From Euryodendron excelsum (lineage: Eukaryota > Streptophyta > Magnoliopsida > Ericales > Pentaphylacaceae): 64,000 nucleotides of DNA. Location: contig CM065394.1 in NCBI GenBank assembly GCA_033060915.1, forward strand, positions 9,339,501-9,403,500, read 5' to 3'. Below the pieces are notes generated by a model. It was not told the origin of the DNA. It made no database searches and saw only the letters and a program-made list of their open reading frames with translations. The position numbers and the translations under genes are program-made. Below, one piece after another: positions 1 through 10,228 of this stretch; position 1 is the first letter of the stretch, and each line of letters opens with the position of its first letter.

Positions 1-432
1 TACCGAAAGGGCAGGGTAGGGTGATGGCTTAGTGCGTCTTCCCTACACGTAACCAACCTCCGAACCTAAGATCACCGATTTCGAAAGACCAAAAACGGAG
101 TTACTTTTCAAAAATGGCTTAAATGTTTTCCAAAAGTTGCCAAACAACTTGTTTTCTTAAAAACCCTCTGTTGAGGAGGTATTTTTAAAAGCATTTTTTA
201 AAAACCCTAAGTGTAGTCTTCAGATTATGCTTAGTTTTTAGGTGACCTAACTCACCTTAATCAAGTTAGGTGGCGACTCCAAACTTTTTCTAAAAGCCCT
301 TTATTCAAAATAAATTTTCAATTCAAACCTAGTCATACTCATTCTTCTAGGAGGGTGAGTTCTAACGAGAGAGTACGGCATTTTTCCTGCTTGTGTGTGT
401 ATTCCTGGAGTGCAAAAAATCTGGGCGCTACA
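1..432 (+). mobile_element. L1: 3' end of a Tat/Ogre-like LTR
   Basis: This is the terminal 432 bases of a long LTR of the dominant family, ending in GGGCGCTACA. It shows the block common to all copies: an inverted repeat with arms ACCTAACT and AGTTAGGT, then GGTGGCGACTCC (269-280), then a segment ending in the terminal CA. The sequence after 432 is element A internal DNA, as shown by its match to the reverse complement of 49750-50780, so L1 is an insertion into A. The expected right target duplicate is CTAAG (433-437); the left one lies outside the window. Most likely a solo LTR. Confidence 0.8.
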
Positions 433-1515
433 CTAAGGAAAAAACATAAAAAAAAAAAAAGCGTATCTGAGAAAAGGCTTGGAGAAAAGTCATGTTTGTA
501 CCATCTTAAAAAGCGTGTAGAAAGGTCGTGAGAAAAGAAAAAAAGTCATTTCATCCTGCGAAGTATATAGTAAGAGTAAGGAGGAAATTTAAAGGTGATC
601 CTAGGTTACAAAGAAGCCCAGTAGAAATAATAGGTTCGAGCCTTTACCCTTTCTTGTAAACACCCGAAACCATGACCTACATTACAACCCTACTGAAGTC
701 CACTCTGATTGAAAGTGGATTGCTTGATCTAAATGAGATAGACATGCTGTCGAAGCTAAAAAAGGATGCTAACCCTACTAGGAAAAATAGTCAAGGAGGG
801 CATGGATCTAAACCCTGCTGAAAGCAACATCGAATTTAAGCCTGTATATCCCGTTGTTTCGAAAATCTCATAATCTAGTCTACATTACGATCCTAAAGCA
901 AAGTATCCTCAAATTGAAAGATTGGTCACTTATCGCTCTGCTAAAGGTCAAGTAAGTTGTTGCCGAAGCCCCAAGAGTTGAGAGTTTTAGCCCAATAATT
1001 CTATACATTTACCCCGAGATAGAGAATCGAAGGTGGTCAAAAGGTTAAGAAAGGTACGAAGTACTATCATCCAGGCAAGGTAAGGTTGAGCCAAAGGAAA
1101 GGCCAGGCCCTAAAAAAGGAAGGAGTTACCATTTCAAAGATACTGATTTTGATAACACCCCTTATCATTCTGTTAACTAGTATATTTCTAATATGTACAT
1201 GCATTTTCTTTATAAAATAAAAAATCGGCATGAGCTTTGCATACATAGGACATAGCTCCCTATAAAAACAAAAGTCACCAATACAGTTCAATATCAACTA
1301 ATGTAGTAAATATACAACATCATCATTTATGCACATGCATCTGATCATATACTTAGCTGCATAAACCATGGATATCTTAGCCTGCCCATGCATTTAACTG
1401 TCTAAATCATAAATGTCCATCTTTGTACAAATTTTATAAAATAAAACTGTCTAACGTAAATACATTTTAAGGATAGGGGCAAGAGAAGATCAGGGTATGC
1501 GGCAAGGGGCATCTA
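433..1515 (+). mobile_element. Element A internal region between gag and the antisense PMD gene
   Basis: Non-coding internal DNA of the plus-oriented Tat-like element A. It matches element B internal DNA in reverse complement (about 49750-50780), for example CTAAGGAAA at the left edge and CATGACCTACATTACAA near 671. No credible protein is visible here. The gag of A would lie left of the window. The stretch 1450-1515 directly follows the stop codon of the PMD pseudogene on the minus strand. Confidence 0.7.
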
Positions 1516-1602
1516 TCAAAGATCAAAGTCGATATCCTCTAGATCAAAATCTCTGAAACCCAACACCGAAAGAGGTGGATAACTACTAGAAGCACCAGCA
1601 TC
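1516..1602 (-). pseudogene. PMD pseudogene of element A, last exon
   Basis: Final coding exon of the antisense plant-mobile-domain gene of element A. It is 87 bases, 28 codons plus TGA, exactly the length of the matching exon at 49633-49719. The peptide is Ser/Tyr/Pro-rich and then acidic, ending DLEDIDFDL. A splice acceptor CTTTGTAG precedes it (1603-1610 read on the minus strand). The upstream part of the gene lies 5.2 kb away, beyond solo LTR L2. Homology to the B copy is obvious; the function of this tail is unknown. Confidence 0.7.
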
Positions 1603-1927
1603 CTACAAAGAAGACAAAACCAGAATTAGCAAGGTAAATGAATAACTAAACCATAGTAGAGAGAAAAGAAGAAGGTGGGAAGGATAACATTGTAAGCACC
1701 CCATTTTTGACCGCTCGGCAGTCTACACTCCGTCCAGAATTGTTTTCAAGTCATTTTGGGCATATTTCAATCGAAACCAACCCTCTAGGTCCAAATTCCG
1801 TCTTTCCATCACTTCGCGGGCCTGTCAGGCCCAAATAGAGGCAAAATGACCAAAATGCCCTTTGGGGCATTGTCCTTTCTTATTCCAATTCCAATCCCTC
1901 TCTCGAGACAGTTTATTCCTCGAGACG

Positions 1928-2640
1928 GTCCGAGTAGTAAAACTACTCACAAAACCGTTAGAGTGGCGGAAACACTCACAAAACCGTTAGAGTAGCGGAA
2001 ATACTCACACCGTTAGAATGGCGAAAACACTCAAAACCCAGGCACGTCTCTTTGGAGACGGTAAGACCCCTTTCCAATCCCTCTCTCGAGACAGTTTATT
2101 CCTCGAGATGGTTCCAATCTAGGCACGTCTCTTCGGAGACGATAAGACCCCTTTCCAATCCCTCTCTCGAGACAGTTTATTTCTCGAGACGGTCCGAGTA
2201 ACAAAAATACTCACAAAACCGTTAGAGTAGCGGAAATACTCACAAAACCGTTAGAGTAGCGGAAATACTCACAAAACCGTTAGAGTAGTGGAAATACTCA
2301 CGAAACCGTTAGGGTGGCGGAAACACTCAAAACCCAGGCACGTCTCTTCGGAGACGGTAAGACCCCTTCCAATCCCTCTCTCGAGACAGTTTATTCCTCG
2401 AGACGGTCCAAGTAGCAAAACTACTCACAAAACCGTTAGAGTAGCGGAAGTACTCACAGAACTGTTAGAGTAGTGGAAGTACTCACAGAACCGTTAGAGT
2501 AGCGGAAATACTCACAGAACCGTTAGAGCAGCGGAAATACTCAACCCCGTTCGAGTAGCGGAAATACTCCCAAATCATCAACCCTGTCCGAGTAGCGGAA
2601 ATACTCACACCGTTAGAGTGGCGGAAACACTCAAAACCTA
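1928..2640 (+). repeat. 29-bp hairpin tandem repeats in L2
   Basis: Imperfect tandem units of about 29 bases, each holding GAGTA or GAGTG, a 7-base spacer and the matching TACTC or CACTC, separated by AAAACCGTTA. Interspersed are CTCGAGACAGTTTATTCCTC segments and the hairpin CGTCTCTTCGGAGACG (2126-2141, 2341-2356; a TTTG-loop version at 2045-2060). They lie in U3, upstream of the TATA box. Confidence 0.85.
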
Positions 2641-2689
2641 GGTCAACACCCGTGTCTGTTAGCTCACTCCGGTGAAAAATGACCAAATT

Positions 2690-3240
2690 ACCCTTTGGAC
2701 CTTTTTCCGGTCAAGATGACCATTTTGCCCCTAGGCATCCGAATGCCCCGGGAACCACACCGGCTCTGGGTATCGAACCGGTAACCTTCTGAGAATACTT
2801 TTTATAGTATTCTCAACCTTCCTTTACCTTTCCGGATCATTCCGAGTCAGTTCCGGCCAACCCGGTACAAAATGACCGTTTTGCCCCTAGAGGGTCGGTC
2901 TCCTTCTTCGACCACACCAGCTCTGGGTATCAAACCGGTAATGTCCCGAGAATACTTTTTATAGTGTTCTCAACCTTCCTTTACCTTTCCGGACCATTCC
3001 GAGTCAGTTTCGGCAAATTCGGTACAAAATGACCGTTTTGCCCCTAGTGGGCCGGTCTCCTTTTCCGACCACGACAGCTTAGGAAATCAAACCGGCAACC
3101 TCTGGGAACATTCTAAATAATGTTTCTAGATCTCAAGTCTTCTTCCGGGACAGTCCAAGTCTGTCCCGGCAGTTTCCTAGTCCGATTAACCGTTTTGCCC
3201 CTAAAGGCTCGGTCAACCTTTCCGACCCACCTTATCTTCA
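2690..3240 (+). repeat. ~158-bp tandem repeats in L2 U3
   Basis: Four diverged units, each carrying AATGACCRTTTTGCCCCTA (near 2711, 2871, 3026 and 3183) followed by a CTCTGGGTATCRAACCGG-type segment and a CCTTTCCGGAYCATTCCGAG-type segment. The spacing is about 157-160 bases. The same array is present in reverse orientation in L7 (about 35100-35640) and in shorter form in L3, L8, L9 and L10. Confidence 0.75.
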
Positions 3241-3455
3241 TTTTTCAAGTCAAATACCTCTAGGACACTATTCTAAGTGTTCCTGCTCCTTTACGGCCTT
3301 TCGGGTCATTCCTGACTCCTTCAAATCATTCCCGGACTTTTCCGGAGTCACTCCTACTGAAGCCAGGCTAAAATTTACATAGTAGTCACTAGTACAGGCG
3401 CCCAAATCTAGTAAAAAATACGTTGCTTGCCGACCTTAATTGTTTCCTAAATGGC

Positions 3456-3516
3456 TGGCGCCACTAGCTGTGACGCCAAGCCAAAAAATGGCCTGGCGGC
3501 ACTTCTAGTGGCGCCA
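3456..3516. promoter_or_regulatory. Inverted GGCGCC repeats upstream of the L2 TATA box
   Basis: Two imperfect palindromes, at 3456-3478 and 3494-3516, are built from TGGCGCCACTAG and its complement. They lie 55-115 bases upstream of the TATA box. Equivalent pairs occur in L7 (34785-34845) and L6 (62167-62189). The core resembles E2F-type TTGGCGCC sites, but no binding is shown by the sequence. Confidence 0.55.
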
Positions 3517-3569
3517 GTGTATAATTTGGCCTAGCGCTACTGCAACAGGCGCCAGGTTTGTCTTCCCTC

Positions 3570-3577
3570 TATAAATA
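3570..3577 (+). promoter_or_regulatory. TATA box of L2
   Basis: TATAAATA in the context CTATAAATACAGAG, in sense orientation, conserved in every complete LTR of the family. It marks the U3/R transition; transcription would be expected to start about 30 bases downstream. Three AAACCCTAG telo-boxes follow within 3660-3720. Confidence 0.75.
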
Positions 3578-4449
3578 CAGAGCCTCGTTCAACATGAAGA
3601 GGGTCTGCACACTTAACCTAGAAATCACACAATTCGATATACAGAGCTCGAGCACTCCCTAAACCCTAGCCTCCCTAGGTTTTCCCAAACCCTAGCCACC
3701 CTACACCAAACCCTAGCCTCCTATACACTCATATACTCCTCCATACACTCATACACTAGCCTTCAACCATTCTTTGAAGACTTGAAGAGCTGCCATCTAA
3801 AGCTTGAAGACAATCCTTGAAGGTTGAAGAAGAAGATCAAGACGAAGACCGAAGACTGCACGGCACGCAAAATAAACAAGAAACAAGGTAGGCTTTCTCT
3901 TTAATTTTTTGCACTTCCCCCCTCTCTCTTCTCTCTCCAACCCACTTGGGTTTTCTCTATTTTAATCCCCCATCTCTTTTCCGCCCTTTCTTTGCATGCT
4001 TGAAACAAGGGGATTCCCGGTCCATGTGTAGGATTAGACAGTTGGAGAGTCACCTTGTCAGGGGCTTTCTTCTAGTCTAACCAAAGACCACGTGAGTTCG
4101 ACCCCCTTGATTATGTGGTGAAGCCTTAACCTTGTATGTTCACGACCCGAAATTGCATTGTGCATATCATAGTCTTGCATCTTCCAAAAACCGTTCTCAA
4201 AGTTGTTTTTCAAAACGTTTTCAAACTCGTTTTCAAAATTGCATCAAAATCTCTTTTTCAAAAACATGTTTTCAAAACCACAATTCTAGGGTGATTCTAG
4301 CCTTTCCATGGCTAGGATTGCTTTAGGAAAGTGTTACATTAAAAGTGACCTTTTATGGTCTATATTTTCGAATCTTGTTGTTTTCAAAACCGCTTTTCTA
4401 AAGTGGTTCTAGCCCTCTTATGGTTAGAATTGCTTTAGGAAAGTGAGAT

Positions 4450-6010
4450 GTTTTTACACCTTCTAAAAACTCTCTTTAAAAATCTCTTCCTAAAAATCTC
4501 TTTTTCAACATACTTTCCTAAAACTCCTTCTCTTTAAAATCTTTTTTCAAAAACTCCCTTCCAAAATCTATTTTTCAAAACTCTCTTTTTCAACTCCTCC
4601 CCAAAATCTTTCCCTCAAAATTTAATTTCTAAAATCACTCCCTAGATTCACTTTCCTAAAAAAATCTCTCCTAAAAATCTTTTCAAAAACTCTCATTCCA
4701 AATTCACTTTCCAAAAACTCCTCCCTAAGATTTCCCTTCTAGAAAACCTTCATTTCCAAAAACGCACTTTCCAAAAACTCTTTCCTTAGAGCCCAAGTTA
4801 AGCCCTAGAACCCACAATTAGGAAACCCTAATTTTTCTTTCCAAAAACATGATTTTCAAACTTTGCCCCAAACCTAGGTTTCCAAAACCTCTTGTTTTCT
4901 ACGTCAAAACTATACATGTTTCCAAAACCTCTTTTCTACGTCAACACTATAATTTTCCAAATCTAGGGTTTCTAGAATCTCCTTTTCCAAATCCTTGCCA
5001 AATCCTATCTTCCCTTTAGGAAACCGAATCAAATCTCCTCATTTAGGAAACTAGATCCCGTCCTCCGTTTTTGGAAATAAAATCAAATCTTTCTTTTAGA
5101 AACAAAATCCAATCCCTTCCTAATCCAAATCCTTCCTAATTCAAATCCTTCCTAAACGTCCACTTTCCTAAACCCTAAGTTTCCAAAAACCTGAACATAA
5201 AAATCTTTCCTAATTCCACCCTTTCCTAATTCAACCCCCTTTCCAAATCTTAACTTTCTAAATTCAAGCTTTTAAACCTTTCCTAAATTCAAACCTTTCT
5301 TAATTTCAAGACTTTCTAAAACTCTAAAATTTTCTAAAATCTTAAATCTTTCTAAACTCTAAAACTTTCTAAATCCTAAACTTTCCAAATTTCAAATCTT
5401 TCTAAAATTCTAAGCTTCCTAAATTCAAAACTTTCTAAATTTGAAACTTTCTTAAGTTGAATCTTTCTAAACCTAAAACTTTCTAAATTCTAAACTCTCT
5501 TAAACTTCAAATCTTTCCAAATCTAAGACTTTTCTAAACTCAAAACTTTCTTAATTTAAGACTTTCTTAAGTTGAAACTTTCTTAATTCAAACATTTCCT
5601 AAATTGAAAACTTTCCTACTTTCAAAACTTCCCTATTTCAAAACTTTCTAAATTCAAAACTTTCCAATTTTCAAAACTTTCCTATACCTAAAACTTTCCT
5701 AAATTCAAAACTTTCCTAATTTCAAACTTTCCAAAAATGACACTTTCCTAATTCGAAACTTTCCTAATCTAAATTTCTCCTAAATTTCAAGTTTCCAACT
5801 CTTTCAAAATCTTCCAAATCTAACATTCCAATCCAATCTTTCTTAATCTCAAGTCTTTCCTAGGTCTCCTACCTTTCCTAAGTCTACGTTTCCTAAGCCT
5901 CCTTCTTCCCAAAACCAAGTCTTTCCAAAATCAATCTTTCCAAAGCAAGTCCAATCCTCTCCATTCCAATTTCAAATCTCCTTTTCTAATTTCAAATCAA
6001 ATTCAATGTC
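4450..6010 (+). repeat. G-poor degenerate repeat track in L2
   Basis: About 1.5 kb built from loose copies of CTTTCCTAAATTCAAAA, with G almost absent from the sense strand over long runs. It has no coding capacity. The same track appears as GGAAAGTTTTGAATTTAG repeats in the minus-oriented LTRs (32080-33830, 42360-43620, 55320-57110). Confidence 0.8.
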
Positions 6011-6896
6011 CAATTCAAGTTCCTTCTTCAAATCCACTCTTCTATTTTCAATCGGACTCCGGTCCGAACTACGACTGACCTGATTCCCCCAAAGGGATAC
6101 GTAGGCAACCTTCGTAGGTGCGGTCACAATACTTTTCAAACTTTCAATTCCACCCTCATGGGTGCGGTTTTCAAAATCTTTTCAAATCTCAAATTCCAAT
6201 CAATTTTCAAATTCCAATTTCAAATTTCTATTTTCAAATTTCTATTTCCAAATTTTTAAACTTTCCAATTTCAATTCCATCTCTTCAAATCTATTTTCAA
6301 ATCAAATCAATCTCTTTCCAAATCTATTTTTCAATGCTCTTATTTTGCACTTGCCTATCATGCATCATGTTAGTTTATAAACATTGTTTTTCAAAGTGAA
6401 TGGGATTGAACTATAGTTAGTTAAAGACTCTCATAGGTGAATCTAGGGTAGATTGACATGTAGGTATCAAAAAGGCGAGTTAGGGTGATAGCTTAGTGCG
6501 TCTTCCCTACACGTAACCAACCTCCGAACCTAGATCACTGTTTTCAAAGACCAAAAGGAGTTATTTTTCAAAAAGGGGCTAAATGTTTTCCAAAGGTTGC
6601 CAAACAACCTGTTTTCTTAAAAACCCTCTTTTGAGGAGATATTTTCAAATCGTTTTCCAAAAACCTTAAGTGTAGTTTTCGGACTATGCTTAGTTTTTAG
6701 GTGACCTAACTCACCTTAATCAAGTTAGGTGGCGACTTCGAATCTTTTTCAAAAGCCCTTTATTCAAATCCAATTTTCAATTCAAACCTAGTCGCACTCA
6801 TTTTTTTAGGAGGGTGAGTTCTAACGAGAGAGTACAACATTTTTCCCGCTTGTGTGAGTATTCCTCGAGTGCGAAAAATCTAGGCGTGACAAACAT

Positions 6897-8305
6897 ACCT
6901 CGGCACCCGGCTGGCACTCCTGATAGGGAATCGGCACTCCTTCGACTAAGGCACCAAACATATACTCCGGTGGATCTCCTACTAACCTGAACTCCTCATG
7001 AAACTGCCGCCAGTGTCGATCTCCTAGGTAAGACTCTCAAGAATCATCGCTGAGAAAGGAAACCCTCGATAGGGACAACGAGACCAAGTACCGCACCGTC
7101 TCATAATGAACTGATCTAATGAAGGGCTGCCAAGTCACGTCCCTCACCTCAATGAGCTCCAGGTTAGCTCGAAGCGTCACAATGTCAGTGATCTTCGATT
7201 GCTGGGCTACCTAATCATGAGCCTACCTCAAAGCACGATGATAAAGGTTATCATCGATAACTGCAGGGCGACGAATAAGCAGGTACTCGTAGCTCTACCA
7301 AATAAGAAAAGGCCAGAAACTAGTCATGCTACCCCAATGAGAGGAAGTCCGAACCCACATTGATCAAAGGAAGTAGCCAAAGGAGAAGGACACCTAGTCC
7401 AGCTCAGACAAAGCCCCAAGATCAGCTACTATACTCACCAATTGAAAAGGCACAAGCAACTTGTTGTTATTGTAGAAGCAACTGAAGATGATATACAAAA
7501 CAAGCCACCACCTCATAATGTCTTTCCGGGCAGGTGGTGGCTCAACAGCAAAAGTACTGTCATCCCGACTAAGCCAGGAGACTGGGAAAGTAAAATGCTC
7601 AAGAGGGGGTAAGTCCATCAAAATGCATGCATCGGCCCTGCTGACTGACTCCAAGGTGATCCGCTGATCGATGAAGGAAAGCCCCATGATGATTGCTCAG
7701 TCCAGTGGAGTGGGTCCTAACTCCAAACCCACAAAATGAAAAGTCCGGGTCTCTCCGAACCACCTCCCAATGAGTGCCAACACTAGATGCCTGTTTAGGC
7801 GGTTGCCCTGTAATCTTATGAAGGCCCCAAACTCGATCTTTGCCAAGAAAGCCCGGTAAGATGGAGCGGCCCGGTACATGGTCACAAACACCTTATCGAC
7901 GACCCCTCTGAATGCTGTGTGAACAAGTGGAGGAGGCAGATGCTGTCTAGAATACATACTGGGATGATAAGCTAGATCCCCTGGCGGTGAAATGTCTGGT
8001 ACCTCCAAGTTGCCTAAATCAGCATCCGTCTGTCTATGTCTAGAGGAGGCTCTCTTGTAACCAGTCACCTGATCGCCAAGACCCGGTACCTCCCCCTCTG
8101 CACCAATCTCCTCCTTAAAGGCCTGCTCAACCGGAGGGAAGGGGTCTACTGGAGGTCTACTCCCCCGTCCGCTCTGACTAGAAGATGCCCATCCAACAGA
8201 TTGCCAACTAACCCTGGAACGACTGGAACTACTATCAGAATCTGTCCAAGCCGCCTTCTCGGACCGGCGTCTCCTCTCAAAACTGTCATCGCCCGCATCT
8301 GCCAT
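6897..8305 (-). pseudogene. PMD pseudogene of element A, main exon
   Basis: Main coding exon of an antisense gene in element A, starting at the ATG at 8305 (MADAGDDSFERRRR). Residues about 1-110 are low-complexity, Ser/Arg- and acid-rich. Residues about 145-215 carry the plant mobile domain (aminotransferase-like, PF10536-type) signature: a GAFIRLQ-like segment, a Trp/Arg-rich segment, then TFHFVGLELGPTPLD. In-frame stops are present: TGA at 7697 in place of Trp, TAG near 7391, and several more downstream. The exon ends at GCCGAG before a GTATGTT donor at 6898 and keeps phase 0. It lacks about 255 bases present at the 3' end of the exon in the B copy. L2 sits in the following intron. A pseudogene; the domain assignment is by pattern recognition. 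Confidence 0.75.
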
Positions 8306-9766
8306 CTTAAAAAGGTAAGTCAATGTAAGAGGTGTTAATATACGGTATATGCAAATAAGAAATAAAAGTAGAAGGAAAAAAATAGTAATAATGATAACCA
8401 AAGATAAAAAATGACACAGCTGTCAGTAGATCTTGCTTTAGCCGATTAAAAAGGTTTTTAAAACTCAACTCTCAAAAAGTTTGTTAAATTTAGCTTCTCA
8501 AAGGATTTCTTAACCTTGTTCTCCAAATTTTTCAAAAAAACTCTTTCCTCCAAAAGTTCTTTTCAAAATCCATTTTCAAAAGACTTTCTAAATTCCCTTA
8601 CAGTTCAAAATTAAATTCTATAATGATTTTCTTCCCAAAAATCCATTCTATGAGCCATAATCTAAAATTCTTCAAAATCAAATCTCGGAGTTCCTTAGTC
8701 CATCTTAAAGCTTTTCTAATCTTGTGTCTATTCTAATTAATATTCTAGATTTTCCAAAAAATTCAAGGTTTCGATAAAAAAATTCTTGTTCCAAAATTTC
8801 TGTCAAATTGTAATATTTCTCCGTTTGTCTTCAAAAATCCAGTCTTCTAAGTCAAAATAAATTTCCTACACATTTTGATTTTAAAATTCCACTTCTAAGC
8901 CAAAATGAATTTCCTACACGTTTTGATTTTAAAATTCCACTTCTAAGTCAAAAAGAATTTCTTACACATTTTGATTTTAGAAGTCCACTTCTAAGTCAAA
9001 ATGAATTTCCTACACATTTTGATTTTCCAACTTCGAGTCAAAATGGATTTTCTAAACCTCAAGGGTTTTGTGATTTTCTCTTTCAAAAATATTTTATACC
9101 AAAACTTTTTGAACTTTTTTCTTAATTTAAAAAATTTTGGCAAAGTTCTACTTAAAAAAAAGTCCCTACAACACCCACAATATCAACACAAAACATAAAT
9201 CATGCACTCTACAACATCACAATCACATAGCACTAACATCCGCACACATTTTTTCAAAAAATTTCTAAGTTTTTAAAAGATTTGTTTTATTTCTTAACAA
9301 AGCAATGGTTTTCAAAATTATCCCAAAATTTCTCAAAATTATTTCAAATATTTTTTAAAAAGTCCCTGCATTTTTCTAAACACTAAACTCTAATAATTTC
9401 TTAATTTTCTCTATTTTTCCTATTTCTATAAGTATTTTTCTATTTTACAAAAAATAAAAATTCAAAAAGTTTTGAAAAAATCAAAAAATTTCATACGGTT
9501 GTTAAACATATTTTTCTAAGGCACATAGTATAAAAATCTAGCTAAAAAACTCAACATCCAAAGCTATAGGGATAAATCCCCAATTCTTGCAGAAACCCCA
9601 TTTACATAATTATGCAAAATCACTCATGTTCAATCAACACAAGCACCAAACATGCAAAAATAACTTCACCACAGTGTTCAAAACATGTCAAAACATCAAT
9701 TTTCACTATTCACATGGCTCAAATGAGATTCTACACATCAAAATCGATATAAACTCAAAAACTCAC
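8306..9766 (-). other. Leader intron of the element A PMD gene
   Basis: A predicted 1.46-kb intron in the 5' untranslated leader, with donor GTGAGT at 9766-9761 and acceptor TTTTTAAG ending at 8306, directly before the ATG. The B copy has the same arrangement (46728-47880). The stretch is AT-rich. It contains four loose copies of AATTTCCTACACATTTTGAT near 8860-9025 and nothing that looks coding. Confidence 0.6.
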
Positions 9767-10212
9767 CTCTTGGAGTTCTCCGGTGAAATCTTCTCTTCTG
9801 ACGACTTTTCCAGCGACGTTGTCTACTTCTAGCAATTCTTTGTGGTTCCTATGAGGCACTCTTTCAATGTCAAAGTCAATTTCCTTGCAAAAACCTTCGA
9901 ACACTTAGGAAATCTTGCAATTCGGTAACTGTTCGAACCAAAAATTTTTCTGGTTTTGTTTCCAGGCTTGGCGCCACTAGCAGTGGTGCCAAGCCAAATT
10001 TAACAAAGGCGCCACTACTAGTGGCACTAGTTTCCAATTTCGGGCAGTTTTGTCCTTTTTCTCGCCAAAACTCAATTTCAAAGGCCTTTTGGGCCTAATA
10101 TCCATTCTTATACTCTAGTTTTTGTAAATCTCCAAAGTTCGTCCCTCCAACCGCCTCATGGTCAACATGGGCCTCTTACTCTATCATTTTCTATCTTCGA
10201 CACACAAAGACG
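9767..10212 (-). promoter_or_regulatory. Probable 5' region of the element A PMD gene
   Basis: This stretch lies between the leader-intron donor and the PPT. It contains a near-perfect 31-base palindrome at 9965-9995: 14-base arms starting GGCTTGGCGCCACT, one mismatch and a 3-base loop. A second related copy lies at about 10008-10030. The same type of palindrome sits upstream of the TATA box in the LTRs. I see no clear TATA box here. A promoter role for the antisense gene is an inference. Confidence 0.45.
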
Positions 10213-10228
10213 AAAAAAGAGGGGCAGC
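10213..10228 (+). other. Polypurine tract (PPT) of element A
   Basis: AAAAAAGAGGGGCAGC directly precedes the TGTAAGCATC start of L3. The same motif, in reverse complement, abuts L8 in element B (46278-46293). It fixes the sense of element A as plus and shows that the PMD gene is antisense. Confidence 0.85.

Larger units (their letters stand above)
1691..6891 (+). mobile_element. L2: solo LTR of the Tat/Ogre-like family, 5.2 kb
   Basis: Starts TGTAAGCACC, ends TAGGCGTGACA, and is flanked by a perfect 5-bp duplication AACAT (1686-1690 and 6892-6896). No internal region is attached, so it is a solo LTR. It was inserted into the last intron of the PMD pseudogene of element A, just after the GT donor. 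Order in sense: 29-bp hairpin repeats (about 1930-2640), ~158-bp tandem units (about 2690-3240), inverted GGCGCC repeats (3456-3516), TATA box, telo-boxes, a G-poor track (about 4450-6010), a conserved hairpin block (6052-6120), a PBS-like site (6729-6740) and the terminus. Confidence 0.92.

Noticed and set aside
2288..2686. Open frames across the 29-bp hairpin repeats
   Set aside because: They are a by-product of a stop-poor tandem repeat; no protein family resemblance, and they occur on both strands.
4132..4326. Small frames that recur in the same place in several LTRs (also 33964-34161, 43757-43969)
   Set aside because: They follow from the conserved LTR DNA around CATGGCTAGGAT-type segments; the frames differ in length and are low complexity.
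6118..6399. Phe/Ser-rich frames in G-poor tracks
   Set aside because: Composition artefact of TTTCAAAT-type repeats; present in every copy with different stops.
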